From positions 1 to 43,261 of the forward strand of contig JAZNWU010000011.1 of assembly GCA_045593555.1 (NCBI GenBank): DNA of 43,261 nucleotides, written 5' to 3'. The notes beneath the pieces are model-generated. The model made no database searches and was not told where the DNA came from. It saw only the letters and a list, made by a program, of their open reading frames with translations. This document shows, one piece after another, positions 16,724 to 23,596 of the stretch; the first letter of the stretch is position 1, and each line of letters opens with the position of its first letter. A program made the translations under genes and the position numbers. The DNA is from Fimenecus sp045593555. GTDB lineage: Bacteria; Bacillota; Clostridia; Oscillospirales; Acutalibacteraceae.

Positions 16724-17253
16724 TTTCCCCACTCCTCTTTTAATATTTGCAATTGTTCCGGTGTCATTGTTTCGATACCAACTGCTTTACAATCCTGAAT
16801 AATATTGTCAATTAATCGTGACATCTGTTCTGTATCATAAAACGAAGACCCGGCATAAAAGATTATATTTGTGCATCCCTCTAATTTACTTGAGCCTGTA
16901 TCTTCACAGACCCAACCAAGACCGTGACTTTCCCACATCCTGATGGCGTTATCTTTTTCCTCTAAAAGAACAGGGGAGGTATAGCAATTTCCACCAATAT
17001 TCTTTATAGCTGAACGATAAATCTCATCTTTTGGCAGTTTTGTTCTTTCTGCCAATTTGTTGCATAATACCCAAAAATACGAATTGGCATCAAGGGAACG
17101 CTTTGGTCTGTACTGCTTAAATATGACATTCAAATCTTTGTCTTTGTATTCGTCATATAAAGCTCTTCCATCACCCTGAATGGCAAGGGAGAGAACAGCC
17201 TCGCCATTCATTGTGTAGGTCATATCTGATATTTTTGCTCGAATTTCTGTCAT
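16720..17253 (-). CDS. NinB/Orf-like recombination protein
   Basis: 177 residues. The segment RPKRSLDANSYFWVLCNKL (about 50-68) is the mark of NinB-like (lambda Orf) proteins, which help load recombinases on ssDNA coated with SSB. The C-terminal region (MTPEQLQILKEEWG) is also typical. It follows the Rad52-type annealing protein and overlaps it by four bases. Confidence 0.7.
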   Translation of the reverse strand: MTEIRAKISDMTYTMNGEAVLSLAIQGDGRALYDEYKDKDLNVIFKQYRPKRSLDANSYFWVLCNKLAERTKLPKDEIYRSAIKNIGGNCYTSPVLLEEKDNAIRMWESHGLGWVCEDTGSSKLEGCTNIIFYAGSSFYDTEQMSRLIDNIIQDCKAVGIETMTPEQLQILKEEWGK

Positions 17254-18047
17254 TGCTTTTTATCCTGTTCTGCAGCTTTGACCCATTCGGCAACATAATG
17301 GTTAATTTTGCGTAGTTCATCAGTTGTCACGCCTTCGCACTTTGTATTTGCTTGTGCTGTCTTTTTGATAAACTCACTTTGTAAGCCTGTTAATGTTGTC
17401 AGTTTTCTGATTTGAGCATTAATATTATCCACAAGAGTTTGTTTTTCTATATCTACTTGTGGTTGTGATGGCGGTTGCACACTTGCTTGTGGTGGTTGTC
17501 CTGTATTGGCAGGTGGTGGTTGAATGTTCTTTGTTTTGCCGTTTTCCCACTCAAAGACAATTCCACCAATGCTGTCATTTTTAATGGACAGCTTGATAAT
17601 CTTTTTATCCTTGATTTCAATATGATGAACTGAAAACTTATCTTTTGTTTTCTTGCCCTCTAATCGAACGTTAGGACACTTAATCCAAATGAATGGTGCA
17701 GTATATAACTCACGGCCGATGCCCCAATTGACACAAGCCCTTTTGAAACTGTCTGATGCTTCGCCTTTTTCTGCCTCTGTTTTGCTTTCTGCTCCACAGT
17801 CGCTTTTATGTACCCATTTTTTGGGCTGATTGATATTTCCAAAATTAACATTTATGCCAACACGACAGAATAAATTTCCTTTGCATTCATAGTGTTCTCT
17901 TTGCCAATTTTCAGCACCGACTGTCTCATCAAGAATTGACATATCACATCTTGCATCTTTGTAAAGGAGCAGGGTGCAACCTTTGCCCTCTGATATTTGT
18001 CCTACACGAATTTCTATTTCATCAGCTCTTAAGTCTCTAAATTGCAT
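17250..18047 (-). CDS. Rad52/22-type single-strand annealing protein
   Basis: 265 residues. The N-terminal 150 residues match Rad52-like phage annealing proteins, including GAESKTEAEKGEASDSFKRA and VNWGIGRELYTAPFIW. They promote strand annealing in phage recombination. After a Pro/Gln-rich linker (about 185-210) comes a helical C-terminus, probably for partner binding. I start at the ATG at 18047, which has an AGGAAGAG site; the upstream in-frame ATG lies inside the preceding gene. Confidence 0.83.
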   Translation of the reverse strand: MQFRDLRADEIEIRVGQISEGKGCTLLLYKDARCDMSILDETVGAENWQREHYECKGNLFCRVGINVNFGNINQPKKWVHKSDCGAESKTEAEKGEASDSFKRACVNWGIGRELYTAPFIWIKCPNVRLEGKKTKDKFSVHHIEIKDKKIIKLSIKNDSIGGIVFEWENGKTKNIQPPPANTGQPPQASVQPPSQPQVDIEKQTLVDNINAQIRKLTTLTGLQSEFIKKTAQANTKCEGVTTDELRKINHYVAEWVKAAEQDKKQ

Positions 18048-18199
18048 TTTTTCTCTTCCTTTCCGTAACAACACCAACCATCATTTGGCATTGTTGCAAA
18101 AAAATGTTTGCAGAACACGATATTTTCTTCCCGGGACATTTTTGTGTGATGTACGCAGTCTTTACATATAGCCTGAGGATGCATTTCTTTTAATTCCAT
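18029..18199 (-). CDS. Small Cys-rich phage protein
   Basis: 56 residues with CKDC (about 13-16), a later CKH and adjacent Cys in GWCCYG, a probable small zinc site. The ATG overlaps the stop of the upstream gene (TAATG), preceded by GGAAGAGG. Function unknown. Confidence 0.6.
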   Translation of the reverse strand: MELKEMHPQAICKDCVHHTKMSREENIVFCKHFFATMPNDGWCCYGKEEKKCNLET

Positions 18200-18414
18200 T
18201 ACACTACCTCTTCCAAAGGACATTGACTGCCTACACACTTTTCCGGGTATTCACATATCTGTTTATTGAGTTGGCAAGTTCTTTGTGATGGGCTGAAGAA
18301 AGGACATTGTTTACAGCTTATATCTGCATTTCCCTTGAAATCGACGGGGAATGTTACTGTTACTGTTGCTTCAGCTGTTATGTAGCTTGCAACTCCACTT
18401 TCAAAATTTGCCAT
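18199..18414 (-). CDS. Small Cys-rich phage protein
   Basis: 71 residues starting MANFESGVASYIT. A beta-strand-rich half (ATVTVTFPVDFKGNADI) leads to a CKQCPFF...C...C...C...C pattern, probably a zinc-binding knuckle. Proteins with this layout are common beside the annealing and replication genes of Firmicutes phages, but I know of no assigned function. TAATG overlap with its downstream neighbour. Confidence 0.7.
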   Translation of the reverse strand: MANFESGVASYITAEATVTVTFPVDFKGNADISCKQCPFFSPSQRTCQLNKQICEYPEKCVGSQCPLEEVV

Positions 18415-18626
18415 TATATCAATCCCTCCGTTCCAGGGACTTTAGGAATTATATCAAGCAAACAATCTTGACACAGTTCCTTTCCCTCATATTCGTACAA
18501 AGTTTCTTCTTCACAACCACAGTCGTCACACGAGTGAATTTTTATGTGGGTGTAAGGACAAGAATCACCAATGCAAGGATAACCAGGTGTTGCACAATCA
18601 CGACATTCGTTTTTTAAAATGGTCAT
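18414..18626 (-). CDS. Small zinc-ribbon phage protein
   Basis: 70 residues with many Cys: CRDC, CIGDSC, then CDDCGCEEETLYEYEGKELC and QDC. The second half looks like a zinc ribbon. The start at 18626 has an AGGTGATAAGG site; upstream codons belong to the overlapping 53-residue gene. Function unknown. Confidence 0.65.
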   Translation of the reverse strand: MTILKNECRDCATPGYPCIGDSCPYTHIKIHSCDDCGCEEETLYEYEGKELCQDCLLDIIPKVPGTEGLI

Positions 18627-18759
18627 CCTTATCACCTGCCTTGAAAATAAAGTCAAGTATTGTTCCTACTGGATTGTATAGTTTTTCTTTATCAACAGAT
18701 TCCATGCCGATTTCAGCGGCCAATTGGTCCTGCTCCATACGAGTTTTTTTATGTACCAT
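18598..18759 (-). CDS. Small charged phage protein
   Basis: 53 residues (MVHKKTRMEQDQLAAEIG...) with a strong AAGGAGATAG site. It overlaps the next gene by 29 bases and is basic at its C-terminus. No recognised fold; supported by the ribosome site and the tight packing of the operon. Confidence 0.55.
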   Translation of the reverse strand: MVHKKTRMEQDQLAAEIGMESVDKEKLYNPVGTILDFIFKAGDKDDHFKKRMS

Positions 18760-18774
18760 CTGACTATCTCCTTT

Positions 18775-19566
18775 TTATGTAGTGCTTATTTCACAAGAAC
18801 GCTTACGGCGATTTTTCTTTGTTGCAAAATCAATTCGATTTTCTTTTGCTTGACGTTCAGCGAGTTCGATATCAAAGGAAACCTCTTTTTGGTAGGTGGT
18901 AACCTTTGTTTCATCTTCCCATCTGCGATACTTAAGCCAAGTGTCAGGATAGGGGATGAATCTGCCGTTTTCCTTTTGCCATTCTTCAGTAAGTTTCTGC
19001 TTGTTAATTGCAGTAATGATTTTCTGTAATAAATCATCCGTCACATTAAGTCTGTAAAAAACTTCCTGGGCTCGTAACTTGTTCTTCTTTTTGGGATATG
19101 CACACCAAAACGAGTCAAAAAAAGCATTTTTTTGCTCATATATATATTTCTTATCATTCTTATCATTCTTATCATTCTTGTTTGTTGTTGCTTGATTGTT
19201 GCTTGGTTGTTGGCTGATTGTTGCTTGGTTGTTAGTTTGCGTGTTGATAACACTTTGATAAACCTCATAGTTTCTTATAGTTATCAAAGAATAACGGTTG
19301 GTTGTTTGGTGTGTTATTTCGCCTGTTGAATTCAGCCTTTTTATTGATGTGCGTACTTGTTGCAAAGAAATACCCATTTTATGTGCAATTTCGGCATAAC
19401 TTGTAACCGTTTGACCTCTTTTTATGGTTATTCCGTGCCACTCATTATCGCTGTGATTTGCAACTAAAAGAAGAAAGATAAAGGTTGATAAAGTTTCGGG
19501 TTTGTCAATCCACTCCCAATTCAGAAGAGAACGAAAAAGTTTTATATAACCCTCATCCTTTGCCAC
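18775..19566 (-). CDS. Replisome organiser (DnaD/phage replication initiator-like)
   Basis: 263 residues from a GTG. The first 100 residues form a winged helix (ITIKRGQTVTSYAEIAHKMGISLQQVRTSIKRLNSTGEI), as in phage replisome organisers that bind the origin and load helicase. A Gln/Asn-rich linker and three NDK repeats follow (9-bp tandem units at 19151-19177). The C-terminal 100 residues (FDSFWCAYPKKKNKLRA ... YPDTWLKYRRW) match the conserved C-terminal region of this group. No separate helicase loader is visible. Confidence 0.8.
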   Translation of the reverse strand: MAKDEGYIKLFRSLLNWEWIDKPETLSTFIFLLLVANHSDNEWHGITIKRGQTVTSYAEIAHKMGISLQQVRTSIKRLNSTGEITHQTTNRYSLITIRNYEVYQSVINTQTNNQATISQQPSNNQATTNKNDKNDKNDKKYIYEQKNAFFDSFWCAYPKKKNKLRAQEVFYRLNVTDDLLQKIITAINKQKLTEEWQKENGRFIPYPDTWLKYRRWEDETKVTTYQKEVSFDIELAERQAKENRIDFATKKNRRKRSCEISTT

Positions 19567-19721
19567 TTGACATCCCCCTTGTTTTGGTTTACAATATTCT
19601 TGTAAGTTAATTTACGTTTGCCGTGTTTGGTTGCAGCCGACACGGCTTTTTCTTTTCTGCAGTCACATTTCTCATTGTGGTCGAGATTTGCTCCACAGTA
19701 TGGACAAGTCCAATATTGCAT
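19542..19721 (-). CDS. Small zinc-finger protein
   Basis: 59 residues starting MQYWTCPYCGANLDH; CPYC and CDC could bind one zinc. The C-terminus is basic. The ATG overlaps the stop of the membrane protein upstream (TAATG). Function unknown; the position suggests a DNA-handling role. Confidence 0.6.
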   Translation of the reverse strand: MQYWTCPYCGANLDHNEKCDCRKEKAVSAATKHGKRKLTYKNIVNQNKGDVKWQRMRVI

Positions 19722-19987
19722 TAAAAATTCCACCCCTCTATTACTTTAATAAAACAATCAACAACAGCAAAAAGACTTAATAAAGTAATTCCTAACCAAC
19801 AAAGCATATCTGTTATTGCTTCCTTTGTTTTGTTTTTTATCTCATGCTTTTTTTTGGCATTGTCTGTAGTAAGATTAAACTTTAAACGGCCTTTTTTGAC
19901 CAAGTCATAATAAGATGCTGTTCTTAATGCGAAAATTATTGTAATGACTATCAAAACCAATAAATAATAAGTCCATAGCAATCTCAT
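19721..19987 (-). CDS. Two-helix membrane protein coupled to the DGR reverse transcriptase
   Basis: 88 residues: an N-terminal hydrophobic helix (about 4-20), a charged loop with many Lys, and a second hydrophobic helix (about 62-82). The ATG overlaps the TGA of the RT gene (ATGA) and is preceded by AGGAGG, so it is made from the same message. I do not recognise it. Coupling to the RT may reflect only phage gene packing, or it may be an uncharacterised accessory part of the retroelement. Confidence 0.7.
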   Translation of the reverse strand: MRLLWTYYLLVLIVITIIFALRTASYYDLVKKGRLKFNLTTDNAKKKHEIKNKTKEAITDMLCWLGITLLSLFAVVDCFIKVIEGWNF

Positions 19988-21015
19988 AATTTATCCTCCT
20001 GTAATATTTCGTTAATCTGTTCATCAAGATTATGGATAATTCCATCACAATCACCATGTGATGCATGTGCTTTCCAAGATGTATAACATTCATCAAACTT
20101 TTCACGGCTAAGCTTACCTGCTACGACAAGCTTGGCCATCTTTTTATATTTACGGACAGCATTACGCTTATTCTCGTTTCTTATCTTGCAAATGACCTTA
20201 CCATTTCTGATATAGGTATGGAAACCAAGAAACTTAATACCATTCTTAAACGGCATAATCTGTGTTTTACCATTAAGAGTTAATTCCAACTCATTGACAT
20301 ATTCAGTAATCTTTTTAAGGCAGTATTTAAGGTATTCCTTATCCTGATGTATTAAATAGAAATCATCCATGTATCTGCCATAATACTGGATTCCGAGTGT
20401 TTCAGTAATGTAATGGTCTAACCCATTGAGATAAAGAAGAGCGAATACTTGTGATGTCTGATTACCTAATGGCAATCCTTTTCCATCTGTACTATCGATA
20501 ATAAGATTACAAAGCCATCTGATGCCGTCATCAGTGAATTGTTCGGCAACAAGTTTCTTTAAAATCTCGTGGTCTATGTTATAAAAGAATTTGGTTACAT
20601 CTGCTTTTAATATGTAGATGTTCATACCGTGTGTGGTATAGGCATCAAACATATCTTTTTTGAGTGTTTCTAAACCAAACAATGTTCCTTTACCAATCTG
20701 TCCTGCAAAGTTGTTACGGATGAATAAAGAGATAAGTTTAGGTAAAAGAACATTGTCGCAAAGACTATGCTGCACAATCTTATCAACAAAAGCACCTGCT
20801 TTTATAACTCTTTCTTTTGGCTCATAGACCTTGAATTCAGAATAACCTCGTATTCGATACTCACGATTTATAAGCAATTCCTTGAGTATATTCACTCCGT
20901 CAAGAGCCATTGTCCCAAACCTTGCAGAACTGCCTTTATATCCTTTACCACGCCTCGCTGTACGATATGCCCGGTATAAGTTTTCAAAAGATGTTACTTT
21001 TTCAAAATCTGTCAT
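19984..21015 (-). CDS. DGR reverse transcriptase
   Basis: 343 residues. It copies the TR RNA into cDNA with errors at adenines, which then replaces the variable repeats. Motif A is LKADVTKFFYNIDH (Asp139). A GLPLGNQTSQ segment (180-189) has the GxxxSQ form typical of DGR enzymes. The catalytic loop is YMDD (215-218), followed by FLGF (262-265). There is no maturase domain X, arguing against a group II intron. Start: the ATG at 21015 gives the usual N-terminus (SFENLYRAYRTARRGK), but it has no ribosome site; the frame stays open upstream through the TR. Upstream are avd and the TR; downstream is the coupled membrane protein. Confidence 0.93.
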   Translation of the reverse strand: MTDFEKVTSFENLYRAYRTARRGKGYKGSSARFGTMALDGVNILKELLINREYRIRGYSEFKVYEPKERVIKAGAFVDKIVQHSLCDNVLLPKLISLFIRNNFAGQIGKGTLFGLETLKKDMFDAYTTHGMNIYILKADVTKFFYNIDHEILKKLVAEQFTDDGIRWLCNLIIDSTDGKGLPLGNQTSQVFALLYLNGLDHYITETLGIQYYGRYMDDFYLIHQDKEYLKYCLKKITEYVNELELTLNGKTQIMPFKNGIKFLGFHTYIRNGKVICKIRNENKRNAVRKYKKMAKLVVAGKLSREKFDECYTSWKAHASHGDCDGIIHNLDEQINEILQEDKL

Positions 21016-21021
21016 AATATC

Positions 21022-21222
21022 AAAGGGAAAGGCTATGCGTTCTTTTGATGGTGATGCACTGATTTCGGCGTGTTGCCTACTCTTTCTCGCTATCCACCGG
21101 AACGGGCGAACCCCACCGTCATTGTTGTAGTGGTTATAGTTAACTATTCCATTGTTGTTAACGGCGCGGGCACAAAAAAACGGACAACGCATAGCCTGTG
21201 CTTTATCTATCTTTATCCCTTT
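21022..21222 (-). ncRNA. Predicted TR-spanning DGR RNA with long-range stem
   Basis: A perfect 12-bp inverted repeat (21030-21041 with 21186-21197) encloses the TR. A further 7 bp could pair outside it (21022-21028 with 21216-21222). Folded RNA would present the TR in a large loop and would end 14 bases before the RT start codon. The stem is seen in sequence; its role in priming or in RT translation is inferred. Confidence 0.6.
21101..21175 (-). other. DGR template repeat (TR)
   Basis: 75 bp between avd and the RT. In coding orientation it is rich in AAC/AAT codons, which can yield 15 amino acids when adenines are randomised. Read in the frame of the targets it would encode CARAVNNNGIVNYNHY-type residues. 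The two 75-bp variable repeats match it except at 11 and 8 positions, all adenines here. Confidence 0.97.
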
Positions 21223-21586
21223 TTCTCCACGCAATTGTCATACGTTTGATGTCGGTGACAAGACTCGACCAATACTCTGCTCTCTTGGGAGTGATGATGT
21301 TCTGACCTAAAGAGAGTTCTATGTAAAACTGTAATTCCTCACAGTATGTAATTGCTTTTGTTTGCAAATCTCCACGGATTATCTTATTCTCAATGCGTGT
21401 GCGATTCGCTTCAAGTAAGCTCTCATAGATATTGAAACTTTTAGTCAGCATTTTATCTACAAGTGTAAAACGGTATTTTTTAGGAAAGTTCTTGCTATTA
21501 GAGGTAATACCCAAAGTATAAGCTGCCAACTCTTTCGCTTTAATTATTACTTGCATTTCCTTGTCGTTTGGTTTGTCTTGTCCCAT
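21203..21586 (-). CDS. avd: Avd-like DGR accessory protein
   Basis: 127 residues. The pattern of four amphipathic helices with many Lys/Glu and the position between target genes and TR fit Avd, the four-helix accessory protein that forms a barrel-like oligomer, binds the RT and TR RNA and is needed for cDNA synthesis. Segments such as IYESLLEANRTRIENKI and YCEELQFYIELSLG are typical. AAGGAGAA precedes the ATG. The TR begins 27 bases after the stop. Confidence 0.85.
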   Translation of the reverse strand: MGQDKPNDKEMQVIIKAKELAAYTLGITSNSKNFPKKYRFTLVDKMLTKSFNIYESLLEANRTRIENKIIRGDLQTKAITYCEELQFYIELSLGQNIITPKRAEYWSSLVTDIKRMTIAWRKRDKDR

Positions 21587-21597
21587 TGAAATTCTCC

Positions 21598-22116
21598 TTA
21601 TTCAGATACAGAGATTGAAGAATTTAAGATATAAAACGGGCGAACCCCACCGACATCGTAGTAGTGGTCAGAGCGAACTACCCCATCGCTGTTAACGGCG
21701 CGGGCACAATCTTCCCAATATTCAATAGCAAAAGGAGTAGCGAGCCACCACCAACGACCTGGATTGTACTTTTCAAGAATTTCGTTGTATTTACGGAAAA
21801 GTTCGCAAGTCAAAAGACTGACTTTATCTTTTACCGAGCCATGTTTCTTATTACCTTCATCAGATGTGAGGTCAACTGTATGCTCAATTATGTTTTCTGC
21901 ACCAACCTCTTTTATAAGCTTGTCCAAGAACTTTGAGTTGAGATATTTACGGATATTTGAATTGGTGTAGATTCCTGTTTTTTTATCGTAAGCCATTGAA
22001 GTAACGATGTCTTTTGACAAGCAAACTGTCTTACCACCAGGAAGATGTTCAAGAACGATGTGTTCCATTATTTCTGTTTTACAAGTGTTTCCTACCTGAA
22101 TTTCTGCTAATGTCAT
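21598..22116 (-). CDS. DGR variable target protein 1 (DUF6273/C-type lectin-like)
   Basis: 172 residues. It resembles DUF6273-type proteins, which have a formylglycine-enzyme/C-type lectin-like fold used by DGR targets to display variable residues. Seen are NSNIRKYLNSKFL, VDLTSDEG, KVSLLTC and the conserved WWWLATP leading into the variable region (about 137-161), then an 11-residue tail. There is no signal peptide or membrane helix. The start at 22116 has a GGAGGG site; the longer frame lies in the previous gene. It is a tandem paralogue of target 2. Confidence 0.87.
   Translation of the reverse strand: MTLAEIQVGNTCKTEIMEHIVLEHLPGGKTVCLSKDIVTSMAYDKKTGIYTNSNIRKYLNSKFLDKLIKEVGAENIIEHTVDLTSDEGNKKHGSVKDKVSLLTCELFRKYNEILEKYNPGRWWWLATPFAIEYWEDCARAVNSDGVVRSDHYYDVGGVRPFYILNSSISVSE
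21635..21709 (-). repeat. DGR variable repeat VR1
   Basis: 75 bp at the 3' end of target 1, ending 11 codons before its stop. It differs from the TR at 11 positions, every one a TR adenine: six A-to-G, two A-to-C and, in the last third, A-to-T changes with one more A-to-G. The 3' GC-rich end is unchanged, as expected near the initiation-of-homing site. Confidence 0.97.
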
Positions 22117-22120
22117 AGTT

Positions 22121-22744
22121 TTATCCCTCCACTTTAGATACAAAGATATTAGATTTTAAGATGCAAAACGGGCGAACCCCACCGACATAGTAGTAGTGGC
22201 CATAGTTAACAATACCATAGTTGTTAACGGCGCGGGCACAATCTTCCCAACCGACTACATCAATAGGTGTACAGAGCCACCACCATTTATCAAGTTTATG
22301 TTTTTCAAGAATATCGTGGTATTTACTGAAAAGGCTGCAGGTTAAAAGACTTACCTTATCCTGCACTGAACCATACTTTTTACTACCCTCAACAGTTGTA
22401 AGGTCAACTGTATGTTCAATGATATTTTCAGCACCGAAATTCGATGAAAGTGTTTTATAAAAATCGGTATTGAGATAGTTTCTCAAATTACTTGAAATCC
22501 AATTGCCTGATTCGGAATCAAACTGCATTCTCTCCTCAAGAGCATTTTTGAAAAGAACGGCTGTACCTTCCTTAAGATGTTCGAGAACAATAATTTCGAA
22601 CATTCCTGCCTTCACTACTTCACCGGGCTCAATTTTATCAAGCGTGGTGAGAGTCGCATTACCAAGAATGGACTTAATCATTTCATCAGGCACATTCTCA
22701 ATAATAATTTTTCCTTCTGATTGCTTTACTGTTACTTTACTCAT
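22121..22744 (-). CDS. DGR variable target protein 2 (DUF6273/C-type lectin-like)
   Basis: 207 residues. The first 60 residues form an extra N-terminal region with a strand pattern like SEGKIIIENVPDEM, absent from target 1. The rest is a DUF6273-like domain paralogous to target 1, with SNLRNYLNTDFYK, VDLTTVEG, KVSLLTC and WWWLCTP, then the variable region (about 169-193) and a 14-residue tail. No signal peptide is seen. GGAG lies eight bases before the ATG at 22744. It is the first gene of the DGR cassette. Confidence 0.87.
   Translation of the reverse strand: MSKVTVKQSEGKIIIENVPDEMIKSILGNATLTTLDKIEPGEVVKAGMFEIIVLEHLKEGTAVLFKNALEERMQFDSESGNWISSNLRNYLNTDFYKTLSSNFGAENIIEHTVDLTTVEGSKKYGSVQDKVSLLTCSLFSKYHDILEKHKLDKWWWLCTPIDVVGWEDCARAVNNYGIVNYGHYYYVGGVRPFCILKSNIFVSKVEG
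22167..22241 (-). repeat. DGR variable repeat VR2
   Basis: 75 bp near the 3' end of target 2. It differs from the TR at 8 positions, all TR adenines. Three of these carry the same new base as in VR1; others differ, giving Tyr/Gly in place of Asp/Ser. Confidence 0.97.
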
Positions 22745-22758
22745 TTGTAACACTCCTT

Positions 22759-22947
22759 TTAACTTAAAATTTTTGCAAATTGCAATTTATGTATTCCATC
22801 TCTGGAAATTCCATAACGTTTTTTTATTGTGCGAGGGTCTTTGCCTAAAAAGGTCGCACATTCCTTTTGAGATAAATGGTCCTTATCAGGGAATTTTTCA
22901 TCAAGCCTTGCGATATATTCCCGATACAACTCTTTTTCTCTTGGCAT
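22759..22947 (-). CDS. Small helix-turn-helix protein upstream of the DGR
   Basis: 62 residues. The stretch LSQKECATFLGKDPRTIKKRYG is a helix-turn-helix like those in excisionases and phage regulators. A GGAAG site precedes the ATG. It ends 15 bases before target 2 and could regulate the cassette or act as an excisionase; neither is shown. Confidence 0.65.
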   Translation of the reverse strand: MPREKELYREYIARLDEKFPDKDHLSQKECATFLGKDPRTIKKRYGISRDGIHKLQFAKILS

Positions 22948-23091
22948 TTAAACACTTCCTTTGGCTTGTTTTATTTCACAGAGCTTATTCATCGCACAAA
23001 CCATACCGATGTATGAATATTGGGTCACAAAAGCAGCAAACAAGTTTATTTTTGAGATATGTCTGTGCGACGAGTAAGCTCTGTGAAACAT
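22948..23091 (-). CDS. Possible small ORF through an inverted repeat
   Basis: A 47-residue ORF (MFHRAYSSHRHIS...) that ends directly before the next ATG. It has no clear ribosome site and runs through both arms of a 28-bp inverted repeat, so coding is doubtful. Confidence 0.25.
   Translation of the reverse strand: MFHRAYSSHRHISKINLFAAFVTQYSYIGMVCAMNKLCEIKQAKGSV
22974..23088. repeat. 28-bp inverted repeat element
   Basis: Arms 22974-23001 and 23061-23088 are complementary except for three positions, each of which can form a G-U pair on one RNA strand. The 59-base spacer holds a smaller hairpin. No T-run follows, so it is not a plain terminator. It may be a structured RNA, a MITE-like insert or an origin element ahead of the DGR genes. 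Confidence 0.65.
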
Positions 23092-23121
23092 TTTTTGAAA
23101 TTATGATTTTTTGTGTTATAG

Positions 23122-23220
23122 TCACTTTAAAATTACAAGGGTTGTTATAAGGGATGCTAACGAACCACTGATTATTGACAGTAGAAAAACGAGGAAAAAG
23201 AATAGTACTCGATTTTTCAT
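23122..23220 (-). CDS. Small membrane peptide
   Basis: A 32-residue ORF (MKNRVLFFFLVFLL...) that is almost entirely one hydrophobic helix. Its ATG overlaps the TGA of the preceding ORF (ATGA) and AGAGGT lies upstream. Function unknown. Confidence 0.45.
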   Translation of the reverse strand: MKNRVLFFFLVFLLSIISGSLASLITTLVILK

Positions 23221-23345
23221 TGTTTACCTCTTAATGCATACTTGTTTTTGTGCTGATGTTTTTGCTTGATTTTCTTTTTACGCGAACACTTTTTGTTATT
23301 GCCCTTTTTACCTGTAAAATGATTGTAGTTTGATGAATAACTCAT
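23217..23345 (-). CDS. Small basic protein
   Basis: A 42-residue, strongly Lys/His-rich ORF (MSYSSNYNHFTGKKG...). It lacks a strong ribosome site, but overlap with the next gene supports it. Possibly nucleic-acid binding. Confidence 0.4.
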   Translation of the reverse strand: MSYSSNYNHFTGKKGNNKKCSRKKKIKQKHQHKNKYALRGKQ

Positions 23346-23350
23346 AAAAA

Positions 23351-23563
23351 TTACTCTGTAACTTTTCTTATTTCAACACGAAATTCAAAATCTTTAGCAA
23401 CAGTTAATTTACTATTGAGCACATTAAGGAAACACTCTACTTTCGCAGGGTCGGGTGTTTCTTTTTTTGATTCTGCAATAAGATTTTGTGTAGTTACATA
23501 AGCATCGGTTAGTAATTTTTCAAGTTCACCGATATTAACTATTTTTTCAAACTTGTATTCCAT
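23351..23563 (-). CDS. Small early phage protein
   Basis: 70 residues, start at 23563 because AGGAGG lies just upstream. Helical and acidic (IGELEKLLTDAYVTTQNLI). It is the second gene of the cro-type operon. I do not recognise it. Confidence 0.6.
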   Translation of the reverse strand: MEYKFEKIVNIGELEKLLTDAYVTTQNLIAESKKETPDPAKVECFLNVLNSKLTVAKDFEFRVEIRKVTE

Positions 23564-23579
23564 ATAAGCCTCCTTTATA

Positions 23580-23596
23580 CTTGTGAAATTCACAAG
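23580..23596. promoter_or_regulatory. Repressor operator copy 2
   Basis: A perfect 17-bp palindrome (CTTGTGAAATTCACAAG) next to the stop of the cro-like gene. It matches the operator inside the cro promoter at 16 of 17 positions, so a repressor could bind both sides of the gene. Confidence 0.75.

Noticed and set aside
19151..19177. CRISPR-like or phase-variable repeat
   Set aside because: Three 9-bp units encode NDK repeats in the replisome organiser linker; no spacers, and loss of a unit keeps the frame.
19984..21234. Retron or group II intron as the source of the RT
   Set aside because: No maturase domain X, no intron ends and no msr/msd RNA; TR, two VRs and avd identify a DGR.
22503..23150. 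215-codon ORF on the plus strand
   Set aside because: It is antisense to target 2 and the inverted repeat; target 2 has a ribosome site, a recognised fold and coupled neighbours.
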